Shown here in pieces: positions 9,169 to 19,660 of a stretch of DNA of 64,000 nucleotides. The first letter of the stretch is position 1. Each line of letters begins with the position of its first letter. The notes under the pieces were generated by a model. The model made no database searches. It was given only the letters and a program-made list of their open reading frames with translations, and had not been told where the DNA came from. Location: positions 17,238,501 through 17,302,500 of the forward strand of contig OZ017799.1 in NCBI GenBank assembly GCA_963969395.1. The letters run 5' to 3'. Both the position numbers and the translations under genes were made by a program. Source of the stretch: Pseudoscleropodium purum. Taxonomy: Eukaryota; Streptophyta; Bryopsida; Hypnales; Brachytheciaceae.

Positions 9169-12083
9169 TCAGGCTTTACTTGTCGACTTTGCAGGCAAGA
9201 GAACTCGGCCTGGAGTACCCGGATCCTTCTTGGTAGCCTTGGTCTTCTTTACCTGCAATATATGGAGAGATGAATCACTAAGAAATTCATGAAAATATAA
9301 TGTTTATAGACATTGATATCTCTAGAATAATAAAACAATAAAACACCTGAAGATTGAAAATTAACATCCGAAGGCACTTCTTGAGCATACACGGTACATA
9401 CAATAGAACTGTGGAGGCCCAGTTAAATTCAATGGGTATTAAAAGCATCACTCACAAAGGTCTTTAACTCCAGGGTTGGCTTCTTGGCTGGAGAAGGATT
9501 ATTCCTCTTTCCTTTTACAGGTCTCTTATTCTCAGCATCTGAAGCGTCTAAGCTTTCATTCCAAGAATCTTCATCTTCTTCATCATCTTCTTCGTCCTCA
9601 TCTGCGGAAAACACATCATCCAGCTTCTCTTGATCACCCTTTCTGTCTTTCTTTCCATGGGTATGAGGAACGCCATCCTGCATATCTTCCTCGCTTTTCT
9701 TACCGTCTTTCTTTCCATGGATGCTTTCCTGTCTTTCTTCCGCCATCTTCTTACTGACTTTCTTTACGTCGGAAGAAGACATGCTACGCTGCTTATCTTT
9801 CTCACCCCTCCTGCTGTATTTCTTCTCATCTGCAGAAGAAATCCCCTCTTGTGCAATTTTCTCGTCCCTCTCACTTTCCACCGTGTTCTTCATCCCTTTT
9901 CCAACACTCGAATTGACAAGGCTACTTTCCTGAACAAAAAAAACACGATAACATACAAACCTTAGGACTGGGTTGGAATTTGGTGCGCACAGACATGTCC
10001 TAGTAACGTGACGACGGCATCAAGCTTAGAAATTCTAAGGCCAGAAGCCACAAGCATGGATGACAAGCATAGACGACAAGTAGTGAAATACAACCGACCA
10101 TTGTGTTCCAGTACACAACTCAAGAAAAGCAATTGCTAGACATGGCTAGAGTTAACACCTCGTCAGAACAGTGTGCATATCTTCTCAAGGCGTTGGTTCC
10201 CTCTGTGTACTCACTCTTCACCCCTTTCACGGCAAGAGCTTTACGTTCATAAGTAGCATAACCAGCATTTTGTTCAGGACCATAAGCAGTTGAAGTCATT
10301 TCTTCCTGCAATCGAACACATTAAAAATTTGAAAACTTTTAGCAGTATGATCTCTAGCTTGCAATCGGTAAAAATCGCTAATACTTCAGAACAAAAACCA
10401 ACTGCAAATGATTAAACTGACTGGGGTAAACTGCCTGTTCAGTCAATTGGATTGACAGCACAAATGAATGCTGAACTTCTGAATACTAAAGCGAACAATG
10501 GGACAGAAGTAGTACAGAGGATCCGCTGTGCAAAACCGGCCTTCTACAGGGTAAAGGAAATGACGAAATCCTATCCGAAGTACTGCGGACCCTCCCGTAA
10601 TTACAAGAACCAAAGGTGAATGACATCACCATTTAGAGAACCCTTTTTCACATAGGTTTTCAATAAGAAACCTATGTGAACGGCCTGCACAGCCTAGAAG
10701 CCAGTTTGGCCTTATCACAAACCCTAATCTCTCGCTCTGCTTCACAGGGCCTATCATTGAGAGGGTCTTCAAAGAGCACCCTACAGCCGGGACCCTTCAT
10801 CTGCAAGGATTTCAAAGCATAGGGCATGGAGGAAAGAAGCCCTGCAAGGTGTTGAATTTCCTCCTCCAAGTGCTCTATAGTGCAAACTGGCCCCGAGATA
10901 GTAGTAAAGAGGGCCCGCCATGCAAACCCGCCATAGTGTAAGGAACTTAAGTCCTATCCGAAGTATAAAGGACCCTAGTGTATTTAAAAGATAAAAGGTG
11001 ACACACTACATACCTCCTGATCGTTTCTGATTTCAGATTGACCAGCTATTTTCGGCGAACTGAAACATTTGCCAACAGAAGCACCGTCTTCTCCGTCCGC
11101 ACTTGCACCGCTAACGGCTTCCAAGAGATACTCAAAGGCACTATTCTCCCTGAGCGAATTAGGCACACCCTGAGCTGAGTCCACAACGTGGGGAATCTGG
11201 CGCCCATGATCGGGAGACAGAGCTGGTTTCCCCTCAGCTTGTATCGTATGAAAATGTACGTCTTCCTTTCCCACTGTCACAGGAGGCTCCTGTTGAAACC
11301 AACAACCAAAAGTCTGTTAATGCTCAGAGTAACAATCTCCTGGGAATTATTGTTCAGGCTTGTGTGAATGTACCTTAATTGCGAATGCAGCTATCACCTG
11401 CGTATGTCTTTGCTACTCACTTGCAGAAGTTCAGAATTGTTCAGAACACGCAGCAGGTATCACTGTATAACAGATCTTGGTTCATAATCTCCCACAAGAG
11501 TGACACTTAGGTAGAGGTAGCCAAAGACGACACAGACTAAAAAGCAACACTGTAAAATCTTGCAAAATCGAATTTGAGAATGTATATTAACTTGACATCA
11601 GAACACATGTTGATGTTAGGTCAAGTACCAGAAAAACTTTGGAACATTATAAATCTTGCGTAAAATATCAGAATATCACATTCTATTGTGCATTGAAACC
11701 TTCTTTGATTTGATAATATATACAAATTGTTCCACTCTCATAATAGTAGCTATGCTGAGCGCTTCCAGTGTCGCATTAAGATGCGGTTGCCTTGAAAGAT
11801 ACCCAATATGAATAGAACACAAGAGTAACTGGCACGACGGTGGTCAAGCTGAGCTTACCACAGTCCTTGCCCTTTTTAGGGTTAGAGTTCTCTTCCCCTT
11901 GGCGATCCCCAGCTCCTCAACCTCACCCACGCTGTTTCTCAAGCTGCTCCTCCTGCACAGAGCATCAGCGCTGGGCAACCTTGCATTCGGAACGAATTCC
12001 TCTTCGTCGTCATCACTCTCCTTGTAGGTCACACCACTCCTGGCTTGCCTAGGCGGCCTCGAGACTATCCGGGAGCCCTTCAT
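9169..12083 (-). CDS. Hypothetical charged nuclear-type protein, 401 aa, five exons
   Basis: Five exons with GT-AG borders: 11859-12083 (ATG 12083), 11014-11289, 10159-10305, 9456-9929 and 9169-9252 (TGA 9169-9171). Lengths are 225, 276, 147, 474 and 84 nt, so every intron is phase 0 and any internal exon could be skipped without a frame change. No known domain is recognised. Residues 12-30 (RQARSGVTY followed by SDDDEEEF) form a basic patch then an acidic patch, as in many chromatin proteins. The fourth exon (residues 217-374) is K/E/D-rich with degenerate repeats around HGKKD and ends in an acidic run (EDEEDDEEDED) followed by basic KRPVKGKR and SPAKKP. The C-terminus (TPGRVLLPAKSTSKA) is basic. 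A disordered nuclear or nucleolar role is inferred from composition only. An alternative donor at about 10196 cannot be excluded. Confidence 0.72.
10508..10973. repeat. Direct repeat pair inside the second intron of the charged-protein gene
   Basis: About 75-85 bp near 10508-10593 recur with changes at 10900-10973. Shared blocks include TCCTATCCGAAGTA followed by GGACCCT, and GTAGTA followed by AGAGG. Between them lies a 65-codon minus-strand ORF (10869 to 10672) without recognised homology. This may be a duplicated flank of an old insertion or an optional exon region. Confidence 0.45.
10647..10680. repeat. Perfect 13-bp inverted repeat (stem-loop)
   Basis: The arms TTCACATAGGTTT (10647-10659) and AAACCTATGTGAA (10668-10680) are perfectly complementary around an 8-nt loop. 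The hairpin overlaps the end of the 65-codon ORF in the intron. It could be a terminal structure of a small element or a transcribed hairpin; no function is shown. Confidence 0.6.
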
Positions 12084-12850
12084 TCCCGCGCAACACCTTC
12101 TCACCACCTCTTGCTCACCCCGCCCCAAAAAACTCTCCAACAGAGAAAAACTCTCACTCAAAGCCAACACACCGAGCTCAGTACATCATCACATCTACAA
12201 TCCTATCTTGTAGAGATTCAAATCCACGAGGCTGAATTCAATACACCGTCCTTTCTACACAACCAAGACTAAGATCCCAATACAAACATCCCAGTAACAC
12301 CCCAATCATTGCACAGATATTACTCCAAAGCAACGTTCTCCATCCCAAATTCTTCCAGATTTCATCAACTATCTTAGCACGACCCGCTAACACCTCAAAT
12401 GGCTGAACCCCTAAAGCCTGAATCACACCAAAAATTCAAATTCACAGTGACTGCACACTAGACCGACCACCAAATCCAAGGTCCTGAAAACAAAACGCAG
12501 TCAATACTCAAAATGTGCTGACCAAGCATTGATTCCTCAGGAAAGAATCCCCAGAACCCCCAAACGGTAGAGAGCAATTCAGCCTCAGGCATGAGTGAGA
12601 TTGAAGCTCCAACAGAATTGCGGCATTGCGCGAGACTGCAGTTTCGAGTTCCCGCGTTCTAGGCTTCAACTGAGAGAGACGAAGTTCCTCTCGTTCTCTA
12701 AAATGGGAACAGACGCTCTCCACGTTCCAATCTCTAGTTCTCCACGCAGACCTCTTTAATATAAACGTCTCTGTTAGTCTCATGAACCCTAAGAGCATCT
12801 TCACTCCAATTACTCAAAACATTAGAAACAATCCTTTGTTTTTGGCTTGG
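12084..12850 (-). promoter_or_regulatory. 5' leader and promoter region of the charged-protein gene
   Basis: This GC-richer stretch lies upstream of ATG 12083 on the minus strand. In-frame codons continue upstream as far as about 12168 without another ATG, so 12083 is the first usable start. The 5' UTR and promoter are placed here by position and composition; no specific element was fixed. From 12850 to 13072 the DNA becomes AT-rich. Confidence 0.35.
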
Positions 12851-13076
12851 GAACAAATTGAATGTTGAAGAAATTGAGGAAATTTAATTTCTGTGTATTT
12901 TCTAGGTGTCTTTAGATTTAGTAGGACCCACCCTTTCTAATAGCTAATTACAATCATAGAGAAGATTTTGCAATGTGATGTTTTATTTTCTTATCAAGCA
13001 AATATATGATTCAAATTTCATTTTCTTCTAATTATATTTACATGTTTCTATTACAAATAAGGCTAGAGTTACTTAA

Positions 13077-13985
13077 CCCCTAAGAGTTTCATAATCGCTA
13101 TTTTTCACCAGAAACACTTGAAAATTACCATTTTTAGTACAAGTACCAAATTTTTGAAATTTTTTTTTTGACACATGTAATCATACAATCTTGTACTATG
13201 CTAACTTGAAAACATGTGGTAAAAATTTCAGACATTTTCCCCACATGGATTGCAAGAAATAAGCATTCAAATTCACTGAAAATATTTTATTTTGCCTTGC
13301 AAAAAGTAGGGCAGCTATACTTCACAAGCTCACTTTTCTATGCAAAAAGGTCCGGAATGGTGGAACTTCTTTGGATTCTTTTTCCTAGACAAGTTGGCCA
13401 CATGCTTGAAAAATTTCAAATCATTTGGAATTGTACAACATATTGGAAAAAAATAGGAAGTAGATAGTAGTAGAGAATGATTTAAAATACAAAATTGTTA
13501 AAAATTTAATTATGGAATAAAAAAATGTCAATCCCAATGTTATAATCTACATTGTATGATTTTATTTTATTTCAAAAATATTGAAAATTGAGTAAAATAA
13601 AGGACTTCAAAATTAATTTTAGCATAGAGAATCCATAATTGCCTACAAATAAAAAAATCCTCATAACTTTTGACTCATTGATCAAAATGGAATGATTCAA
13701 CACTTTTCATGTACAAATAACTCTAGAAAACCAATTTCAAATTTCTTTTTTCTAAAAAAGTGATTTTTTTTATTTGCTCAAACTGTCCATTTACAAAAAA
13801 AATAACATGTTAGGCTATAACTTTTGACTCATATTTCCAAATGTCATGAAATTTAGTGCATATGAAAGATATTCCTTGTCTACATCTTTTGTTAAAATTT
13901 CAACTTAAAATCTACAAATTTTCATTCATAGTAGCCTACCCAAATTTTCTATACAACCAAAAAACACATCTTGGTTCTTTAGGGG
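13077..13985. mobile_element. TTAA-flanked piggyBac-type element C (909 bp, uninterrupted)
   Basis: It is bounded by TTAA 13073-13076 plus CCCCTAAGAG on the left and TTCTTTAGGGG plus TTAA 13986-13989 on the right. It is the uninterrupted relative of element A, sharing the GACACATGTAATCATA region, the GATTGCAAGA region, and the CCTCATAACTTT then ATGGAATGATTCAA region. No transposase is encoded. The TTAA target duplication and C-rich termini are the signature of the piggyBac superfamily. Confidence 0.75.
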
Positions 13986-13989
13986 TTAA

Positions 13990-15125
13990 AAAAAGTTTAT
14001 ATGACTAATATAATATTTGAGTCCCAAGAGGATCCATTGGATTCTATTGTGACTTTATCGCCCCAAGATCTTGTTTAATGTATTTTTACTTGAAAAATTT
14101 TCTCCAGTGATTTATTCAAATATTTAGATGCAATATCTATATTCTTAAAAATTCAATATCATAAATAAATATTAGGATGAAATAGGAACATTAATGTGCA
14201 CTAAATGTGCATAACAAATGTAATAAATATATTTTTCTAATATGTGCATAATTATTTTATTCCTTTGAAACATTGAGTTGTTAGAAGTAAGAATTGTATA
14301 CTGTACAATGACAATGAGGTGACATTAGAAGAGTTTTAAGGGGTCTAGAAGCTTGTTTCAGGCCTGTTTCCTCGCAGTTGTTCCCCGCAACGAGAAGAAC
14401 AGCTCGCTATCAAAAAAAAATTTCATTAAAAAAAATAAAATAAAATTAGTCTTCAAATGCAAAAAAAAATTAATTAATTTAATTTTTAATTTGGTCAATG
14501 ACGTGGCAGGGTCTCAACTACGTTAGACTGCTACGCCAAACCTATTTCCTACATTCGTAGGTTGTGATAACTCGTAGGCATCCAAAGGCCCCCAAAATCT
14601 TCTAATGAAAGAGATGAAACACACATTTGCAATTAATTAACACACACCTCCCTTGGAAAAAACGAGAGCCGTTGATTTGTAACTAAAAAATAATCTCTAC
14701 CTTCTCTGATGCCATAGATCTCCAAAAATCCTAAGATATGAATACAATACTAACATATGGATACATAGTGAAATATGGCTATGACTATGTATTTGAATAT
14801 GAATATGAATACAAAACTAAAATACAAATCTGACTTGAAATATATTTGATATATCCCATATAGAATGGCACATAGAGGCCACTTGAAAATTACAAATGAG
14901 GGAAGGGAGAGGGGGTATTGAAATTAATTAAATTTAAAACAATTTATATTGAATTGAAGAATGAGGATATAAAATAAATTCAATTCAATTTTTTTTTTCT
15001 GAGTTCATTGTAACAATTTGTCACAATGACAATGAAGTCAAAAGATGAAGTTTATTGCATTACTACGATTATACTATATTATATCCTATTATTAGAAAAT
15101 AATGAGTTTTAAGAACATTTGAATG
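13990..15125. other. AT-rich intergenic DNA with a GAATATGAATA low-complexity stretch
   Basis: No gene is seen. Around 14735-14830 there is a degenerate run of ATATGAATA/GATACA words like that at 60900-61060. A short GC-richer patch at 14340-14400 and 14500-14600 (with GACGTGGCA) has no recognisable product. Confidence 0.4.
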
Positions 15126-15127
15126 TA

Positions 15128-15706
15128 CAATGGGGTACCAATCAAAATGTCGTTTTCGAATTCGAAGTGAGAAAAATTTTCAGTGCTGCCAACTTTGAAA
15201 GCCTCCCAAGAGCTCAAAAATTGGTATTTTACCACAAAATTTTTAACAAAGAATTATCTTTAAGTTAATTATATTTATGCCAAATTTCAAGGCCAAAAGA
15301 TTCACCGAAAAAAAGTTATTCAAAATATACCAACATTGGTAGCTGTGGAAATTTTTTCACTGCTACCAACTTTGACAGCCTCCCAAAGATTGAATTATTT
15401 TTTTTTTGCCATGAAATTCTTGGAACAAAAACATCTTTATGTTAATAACATATGATAAGAATTTCAATGCCAAAAGATTAATACAAAAAAAGATATTAAC
15501 AATCTATCAATATGTGTCGTTTTGAGAAACAATTGTAAAAACCGTTTCACTACTTCAACTTTGACACCCTCCCAAGGGCTGAAAAATTGCTTATTTACCA
15601 TGAAATTTTTGGCACAACATGCTCTTTATGATAACAACATTCATGCCAAATTTCAAGGTCAAAAAATTTATTAAAAAAAATATATTTACAATCTACCAAT
15701 GTGTGT
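15128..15706. repeat. Left terminal inverted repeat of the Tc1-type element, with three ~180-bp subunits
   Basis: Three diverged units follow one another, at about 15170-15350, 15350-15530 and 15530-15706. Each has the same order: a CACTGCTACCAACTTTGACA-like word, CCTCCCAA, a CATGAAATTTTTGG-like word, CCAAATTTCAAGG, then CAATCTACCAATGTGTG or its variant. The right arm (17355-17931) has the same three units in inverted order. Confidence 0.8.
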
Positions 15707-15959
15707 AGTTGTGAGATACCTTTTATTAAAGACATTGAAATTGTTGAAGTATGTCAGACAATCATGCTTCTAGATTGAAATTGTCCAGATGATGCCATCT
15801 CTAATCATAAATTCTTCTCAAAAAAATCAAGGATAGCCAAATTTAGTTGTGTGCACTTGTCACATCTCAAAGATTGCACTTGTTTAAAAATTGGAGACCA
15901 TACATGCATGAAGAAGCTTTTTCCTCTCAATAAGAATGCTTGCATTTACAATAGAGCAT

Positions 15960-16360
15960 TATAGGAGGTGGGATGTGGGATAATGAGAGAAGCAAGTGAT
16001 GGGTGATTATTTTCTAAGCACAGGATTGAAACTTTGTGAACATGAGTGATTGAGTGCATGAAAGATGAGTTAACTGAGTAAGTCTAGGCTATGTGATAAC
16101 TGAATGGATGAGGCGTGGGATGAGTGTTTGAAGATATATGGAGGTATGTGAGATTTTCTTTAAGAATGAGTGAGGTTATAACTTACATGTGGTGACTGGT
16201 GAGGTTTGGTGAATGAGTGAAGGCTGTGAGGTAGGATGATGGTGAGTGATTGAAGGTATGTGAGATTTTTTTCTAATAACTGAGTGAGGTTATATATGTG
16301 CTCAGTGAGTGAGGCTGGATCATGGTGATTAAGTGAAGGCTAGATCATAGTCATTGAGTG
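15960..16360 (+). repeat. TGAGTG-rich degenerate minisatellite inside the Tc1-type element
   Basis: Many copies of TGAGTGA/GTGAGG occur with longer near-repeats such as GGTATGTGAGATTTT (about 16143 and 16255) and GAGTGAGGTTAT (about 16167 and 16282). It lies directly before the transposase start. It may be a leader or a host-derived filler; it has no ORF of note. Confidence 0.55.
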
Positions 16361-17368
16361 ATGGCTATTTCAAATGAAACTCGTGCTCGCATAGTAGGTT
16401 TGAGTAAGGCAAGAAAGACAGGAGTTGACATTGCAGCTATTGTTGGAGTCCATGTTAGAACAGTTCAAAGGGTAGTGAAGAAATTTTGAGAAGATGGAAC
16501 CTATAAGTGCAAACCTTATGGTGGAAGTCATGCTAAAAAGCTTAGTGATAGAGATGTCCGTGCTATTATGCGTGTCTCAAAAACTCATCGTCGCTCGACA
16601 CTCTTTGAGATCACTAATATATGTCCTATTCAAGTGTCTAGATCGACTATTCAAAGGGCCGTACATGAGAGTGGCATTTTCAGTCGAATTGCTGTTAAAA
16701 AAACTTTTTTGACACATCGTCACATGTCTCAATGATTGGCATTTGCTCAAAAGTACTATGGATGGACTATAAAAGAATGGGAGAGAGTTGTTTGGACAGA
16801 TGAGTCTACTTTTGAAGTTGGAAAAATTTTTAGACAAGTTCATGTTTGGAGAAATGCATATGAGTGCTATTCATCAAGTTGTATAGTTCCAACTTTTAAG
16901 AGTGGGAGAACTTCTCTGATGATTTGGGGTGCATTTGCTGGAGGGCAAAAGTCACAACTTGTTTTTATACCCAAACATAGACATTCTGCTAAGGATTTTG
17001 TTGAAGTGGTCTACAATGTTGAGTTGCTTCATTTTATGAATAGAGTGCCACACGGATTGCTCATGGAAGATAGCACACCTGTCCATCATAGCAAAGTATG
17101 TGAAGAATGGAGACAAACACACCTTTTGGAGAAGCTCGATTGGCCTACAAATTCTCTCGATTTCAATCCAATTGAGAACCTTTGGAAGATTTTGAAAGAT
17201 GCTGTGTAACATGGCCCAATATGTCCAAAAAATTTAGATGATTTGAAGGTAGTTATTAAAAGAGAGTGGAGGTTAATCAATGGTACAAAGCTCCTTCAAC
17301 TATGTCATTCTATGCCCTCTAGGTTACAAGCAGTGATTGAGGCAAATGGAGGACATATACATTGGTAG
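16361..17368 (+). pseudogene. Tc1-type transposase, 336 codons in one frame with three internal stops
   Basis: Starting from ATG 16361, a single frame runs to TAG 17366-17368, giving 335 residues, the usual Tc1 size. Three stops interrupt it: two TGA (in KKF-stop-EDG and MSQ-stop-LAF) and one TAA (after LKDAV, 17207-17209). There is no frameshift. The N-terminal part (DIAAIVGVHVRTVQRVVKKF) fits the helix-turn-helix of Tc1 transposases. The catalytic triad is visible: D in VVWTDES, D in LLMEDSTPVHHS and E in NPIENLWK, with 34 residues between the second D and the E. Each stop is one C-to-T change away from a sense codon (CGA or CAA), consistent with decay by cytosine deamination. As it stands the copy is inactive. 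Confidence 0.87.
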
Positions 17369-17931
17369 ATTGTAAATATATTTTTTTTAATAAATTTTTT
17401 GACCTTGAAATTTGGCATGAATGTTGTTATCATAAAGAGCATGTTGTGCCAAAAATTTCATGGTAAATAAGCAATTTTTCAGCCCTTGGGAGGGTGTCAA
17501 AGTTGAAGTAGTGAAACGGTTTTTACAATTGTTTCTCAAAACGACACATATTGATAGATTGTTAATATCTTTTTTTGTATTAATCTTTTGGCCTTGAAAT
17601 TCTTATCATATGTTATTAACATAAAGATGTTTTTGTTCCAAGAATTTCATGGCAAAAAAAAATAATTCAATCTTTGGGAGGCTGTCAAAGTTGGTAGCAG
17701 TGAAAAAATTTCCACAGCTACCAATGTTGGTATATTTTGAATAACTTTTTTTCGGTGAATCTTTTGGCCTTGAAATTTTTCATGAATATAATTAACTAAA
17801 AGATAATTCTTTGTTAAAAATTTTGTGGTAAAATACCAATTTTTGAGCTCTTGGGAGGCTTTCAAAGTTGGCAGCACTGAAATTTTTCTCACTTCGAATT
17901 CGAAAACGACATTTTGATTGGTACCCCACTA
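17355..17931. repeat. Right terminal inverted repeat of the Tc1-type element
   Basis: The reverse complement of this interval follows the left arm from end to end, including its three internal units and shared words such as CGAATTCGAAAACGAC at the outer edge. The close match of the two arms suggests recent insertion or gene conversion. The transposase stop codon falls inside the inner edge of this arm. Confidence 0.85.
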
Positions 17932-17933
17932 TA

Positions 17934-18797
17934 CATGATATTGAGCTTTAGGTCATTCAATTACAAGCTAAATTTTCATTTGTCAATGTTTGATACTTTC
18001 AAACAATGTCTGATTGAGTAGCTTTAAGGCACAATAATTTTCATAAGATTCAACTAATCAATTAAAAGGTTGTTGTATGAGAAGTAATTTTTATAATTTA
18101 TAAACTTTGAATCAGTTTACTCATATTCAAAGGTGAAAGTTATAAAGAGAATTATTTTAGAGGAAGTCGTGGAAAAATTTCCTAACAAAAAGAAAACTCA
18201 AAGTTCTTCTTTGAAATTAATTTTCAAATATCTTGAAAAAAATTGAAAACATTAGGTATAAATTGTAATTATGACATTTCCTTTTACTGTCTCTTGATTG
18301 ACAATATTCAACTCAACATTTAAGTTATTAGTTAGTGTTATTTTTAATCAAGTTTTGCTTCTTCTAGTAGACATTCTTTTTAAGACTGAATTTGAAACTA
18401 TTTTGATTGAATTTTTTTACATCCATTTTTAAAAATTATTTCTGCAATATAGAATGTTTTTATCAGAAATTGTAGGACTTACACATTTTTAATCTAAAAA
18501 ATTGGAAGAAAAAATTTACCCTTCTCATAAGATTTGAAAAATATGAATCAATGAAATTAGAAAATTATATTTTTGCAAATACTAAGGTTATTTATTTTGA
18601 AAATTGAAGAGGATATATTTTAATAAGTAAATAAAGAGACTTGTAGTTGAATCTATCAAAAACAAAAAATAAAAAACATTTTAGCATTTTTTGAGAAAAA
18701 AATTTAGTCCAAACTCAATTAAGAATTTTAAGATTTAATACTTTAGATTTAGGATTTGTTACTTCTTTTAGTTATACCTTATTATACAATGAATGCT
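17934..18797. other. AT-rich intergenic DNA, nothing recognised
   Basis: Very A/T-rich with no ORF of note and no recognisable element end. Confidence 0.5.
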
Positions 18798-18801
18798 TCA
18801 A

Positions 18802-19660
18802 CCCCTAAAGTCCCATTGTACCCTCAAAGGACAAAATAGATTTTGGGCAAGCTCCTATGGTCTCAATATTTATCAAGATTTTCTAAGACTTTTTTATGAA
18901 TATAGGAAAATACATTAGCTTTCTTGAAATATAATTTTTATTTCAATTAGTTTTTAAAAGCAAAAGTTATGGCATAATAAGCCCTTTTTTTAGTTTGATA
19001 AACAAATCCCTTCCCAACACACAATTTTTTCTTAAATTAAATTTTTTTTCTCTCATAGATTGTAATTTCATCTACATGGGAAGCTTTGATTCATTCCATT
19101 TGAGTTTGTTATGTGGAAGTTTTGGAAAATCTTGTTTTTTAGGCAATTAGAGTATCTTCTTGAAAAAAATACTTCGAGAATTCGTTATAGACTCAATTTT
19201 TACAATTTATTAAAAAAAAATTTACTAGGTTAAGATTTTTTGTTAGAACAATCTCACAATTGAAATTAGTGTGTTTCAATTCCATCTTAGAGCTATTAAC
19301 AATTTAGTTTTTCCTTCAATCTTGAACCTACTTTTATTTAATAAATTTTTAATGAAGAAAAAATTTAGTGTGTGTTTTTAAAAAAAAATTCCTAAACTCT
19401 CAATTCAATTCTTCAACATAAAAAATTAGAAATTCAAAATCATTAGTGCAAAAATTTTAAGTTAAGAGTATTCAAAGTCAAAAAATCTAGTCAAACAAGG
19501 TGCCAAAAGGAATTCTTCACTTAAAATGCAAATATCTTGCAATCTATATAGTCCAAGTTTTTGAAAATTCTCCCACTCATTCATATACTATTCTAGCGTA
19601 AGATCCTACGGTTAGATATGCAAAAAAATTAAGTTTTTTACACTTTGCATATAAAATTAA
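18802..19660. mobile_element. piggyBac-type element E, right end lost
   Basis: The left end reads CAACCCCTAAAGTCCCATTG with subterminal CCCTCAAAGGACAAA, matching element D (21538). Interior words also follow D in order: TTTGATTCATTCCATTT, AATCTTG, and CAATCTATATAGTCCAA near 19545. The flanking tetranucleotide is TCAA rather than TTAA, and no CTTTAGGGG-TTAA end is visible near 19660. It is therefore an older, eroded copy; its right limit is approximate. Confidence 0.6.

Larger units (their letters stand above)
15128..17931 (+). mobile_element. Tc1-type (DD34E) DNA transposon with ~580-bp terminal inverted repeats
   Basis: The element is flanked by TA at 15126-15127 and 17932-17933, the Tc1/mariner target duplication. 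Its ends are CAATGGGGTACCAATC and, read inward from the right, TAGTGGGGTACCAATC; both are one or two bases away from the common CAGTGGGG terminus. The inverted repeats are very long: left 15128 to about 15706, right about 17355 to 17931, and nearly identical apart from small indels. Each arm contains three diverged ~180-bp units. Between the arms lie a TGAGTG-rich stretch and a decayed transposase gene (16361-17368). Total length is 2804 bp. Confidence 0.88.

Noticed and set aside
9476..9965. Hydrophobic plus-strand ORFs resembling membrane proteins (LLIFLTPPAVFLL and similar)
   Set aside because: They are reverse readings of the K/E/D-rich fourth exon of the charged-protein gene; lysine and glutamate codons read antisense give F and L.
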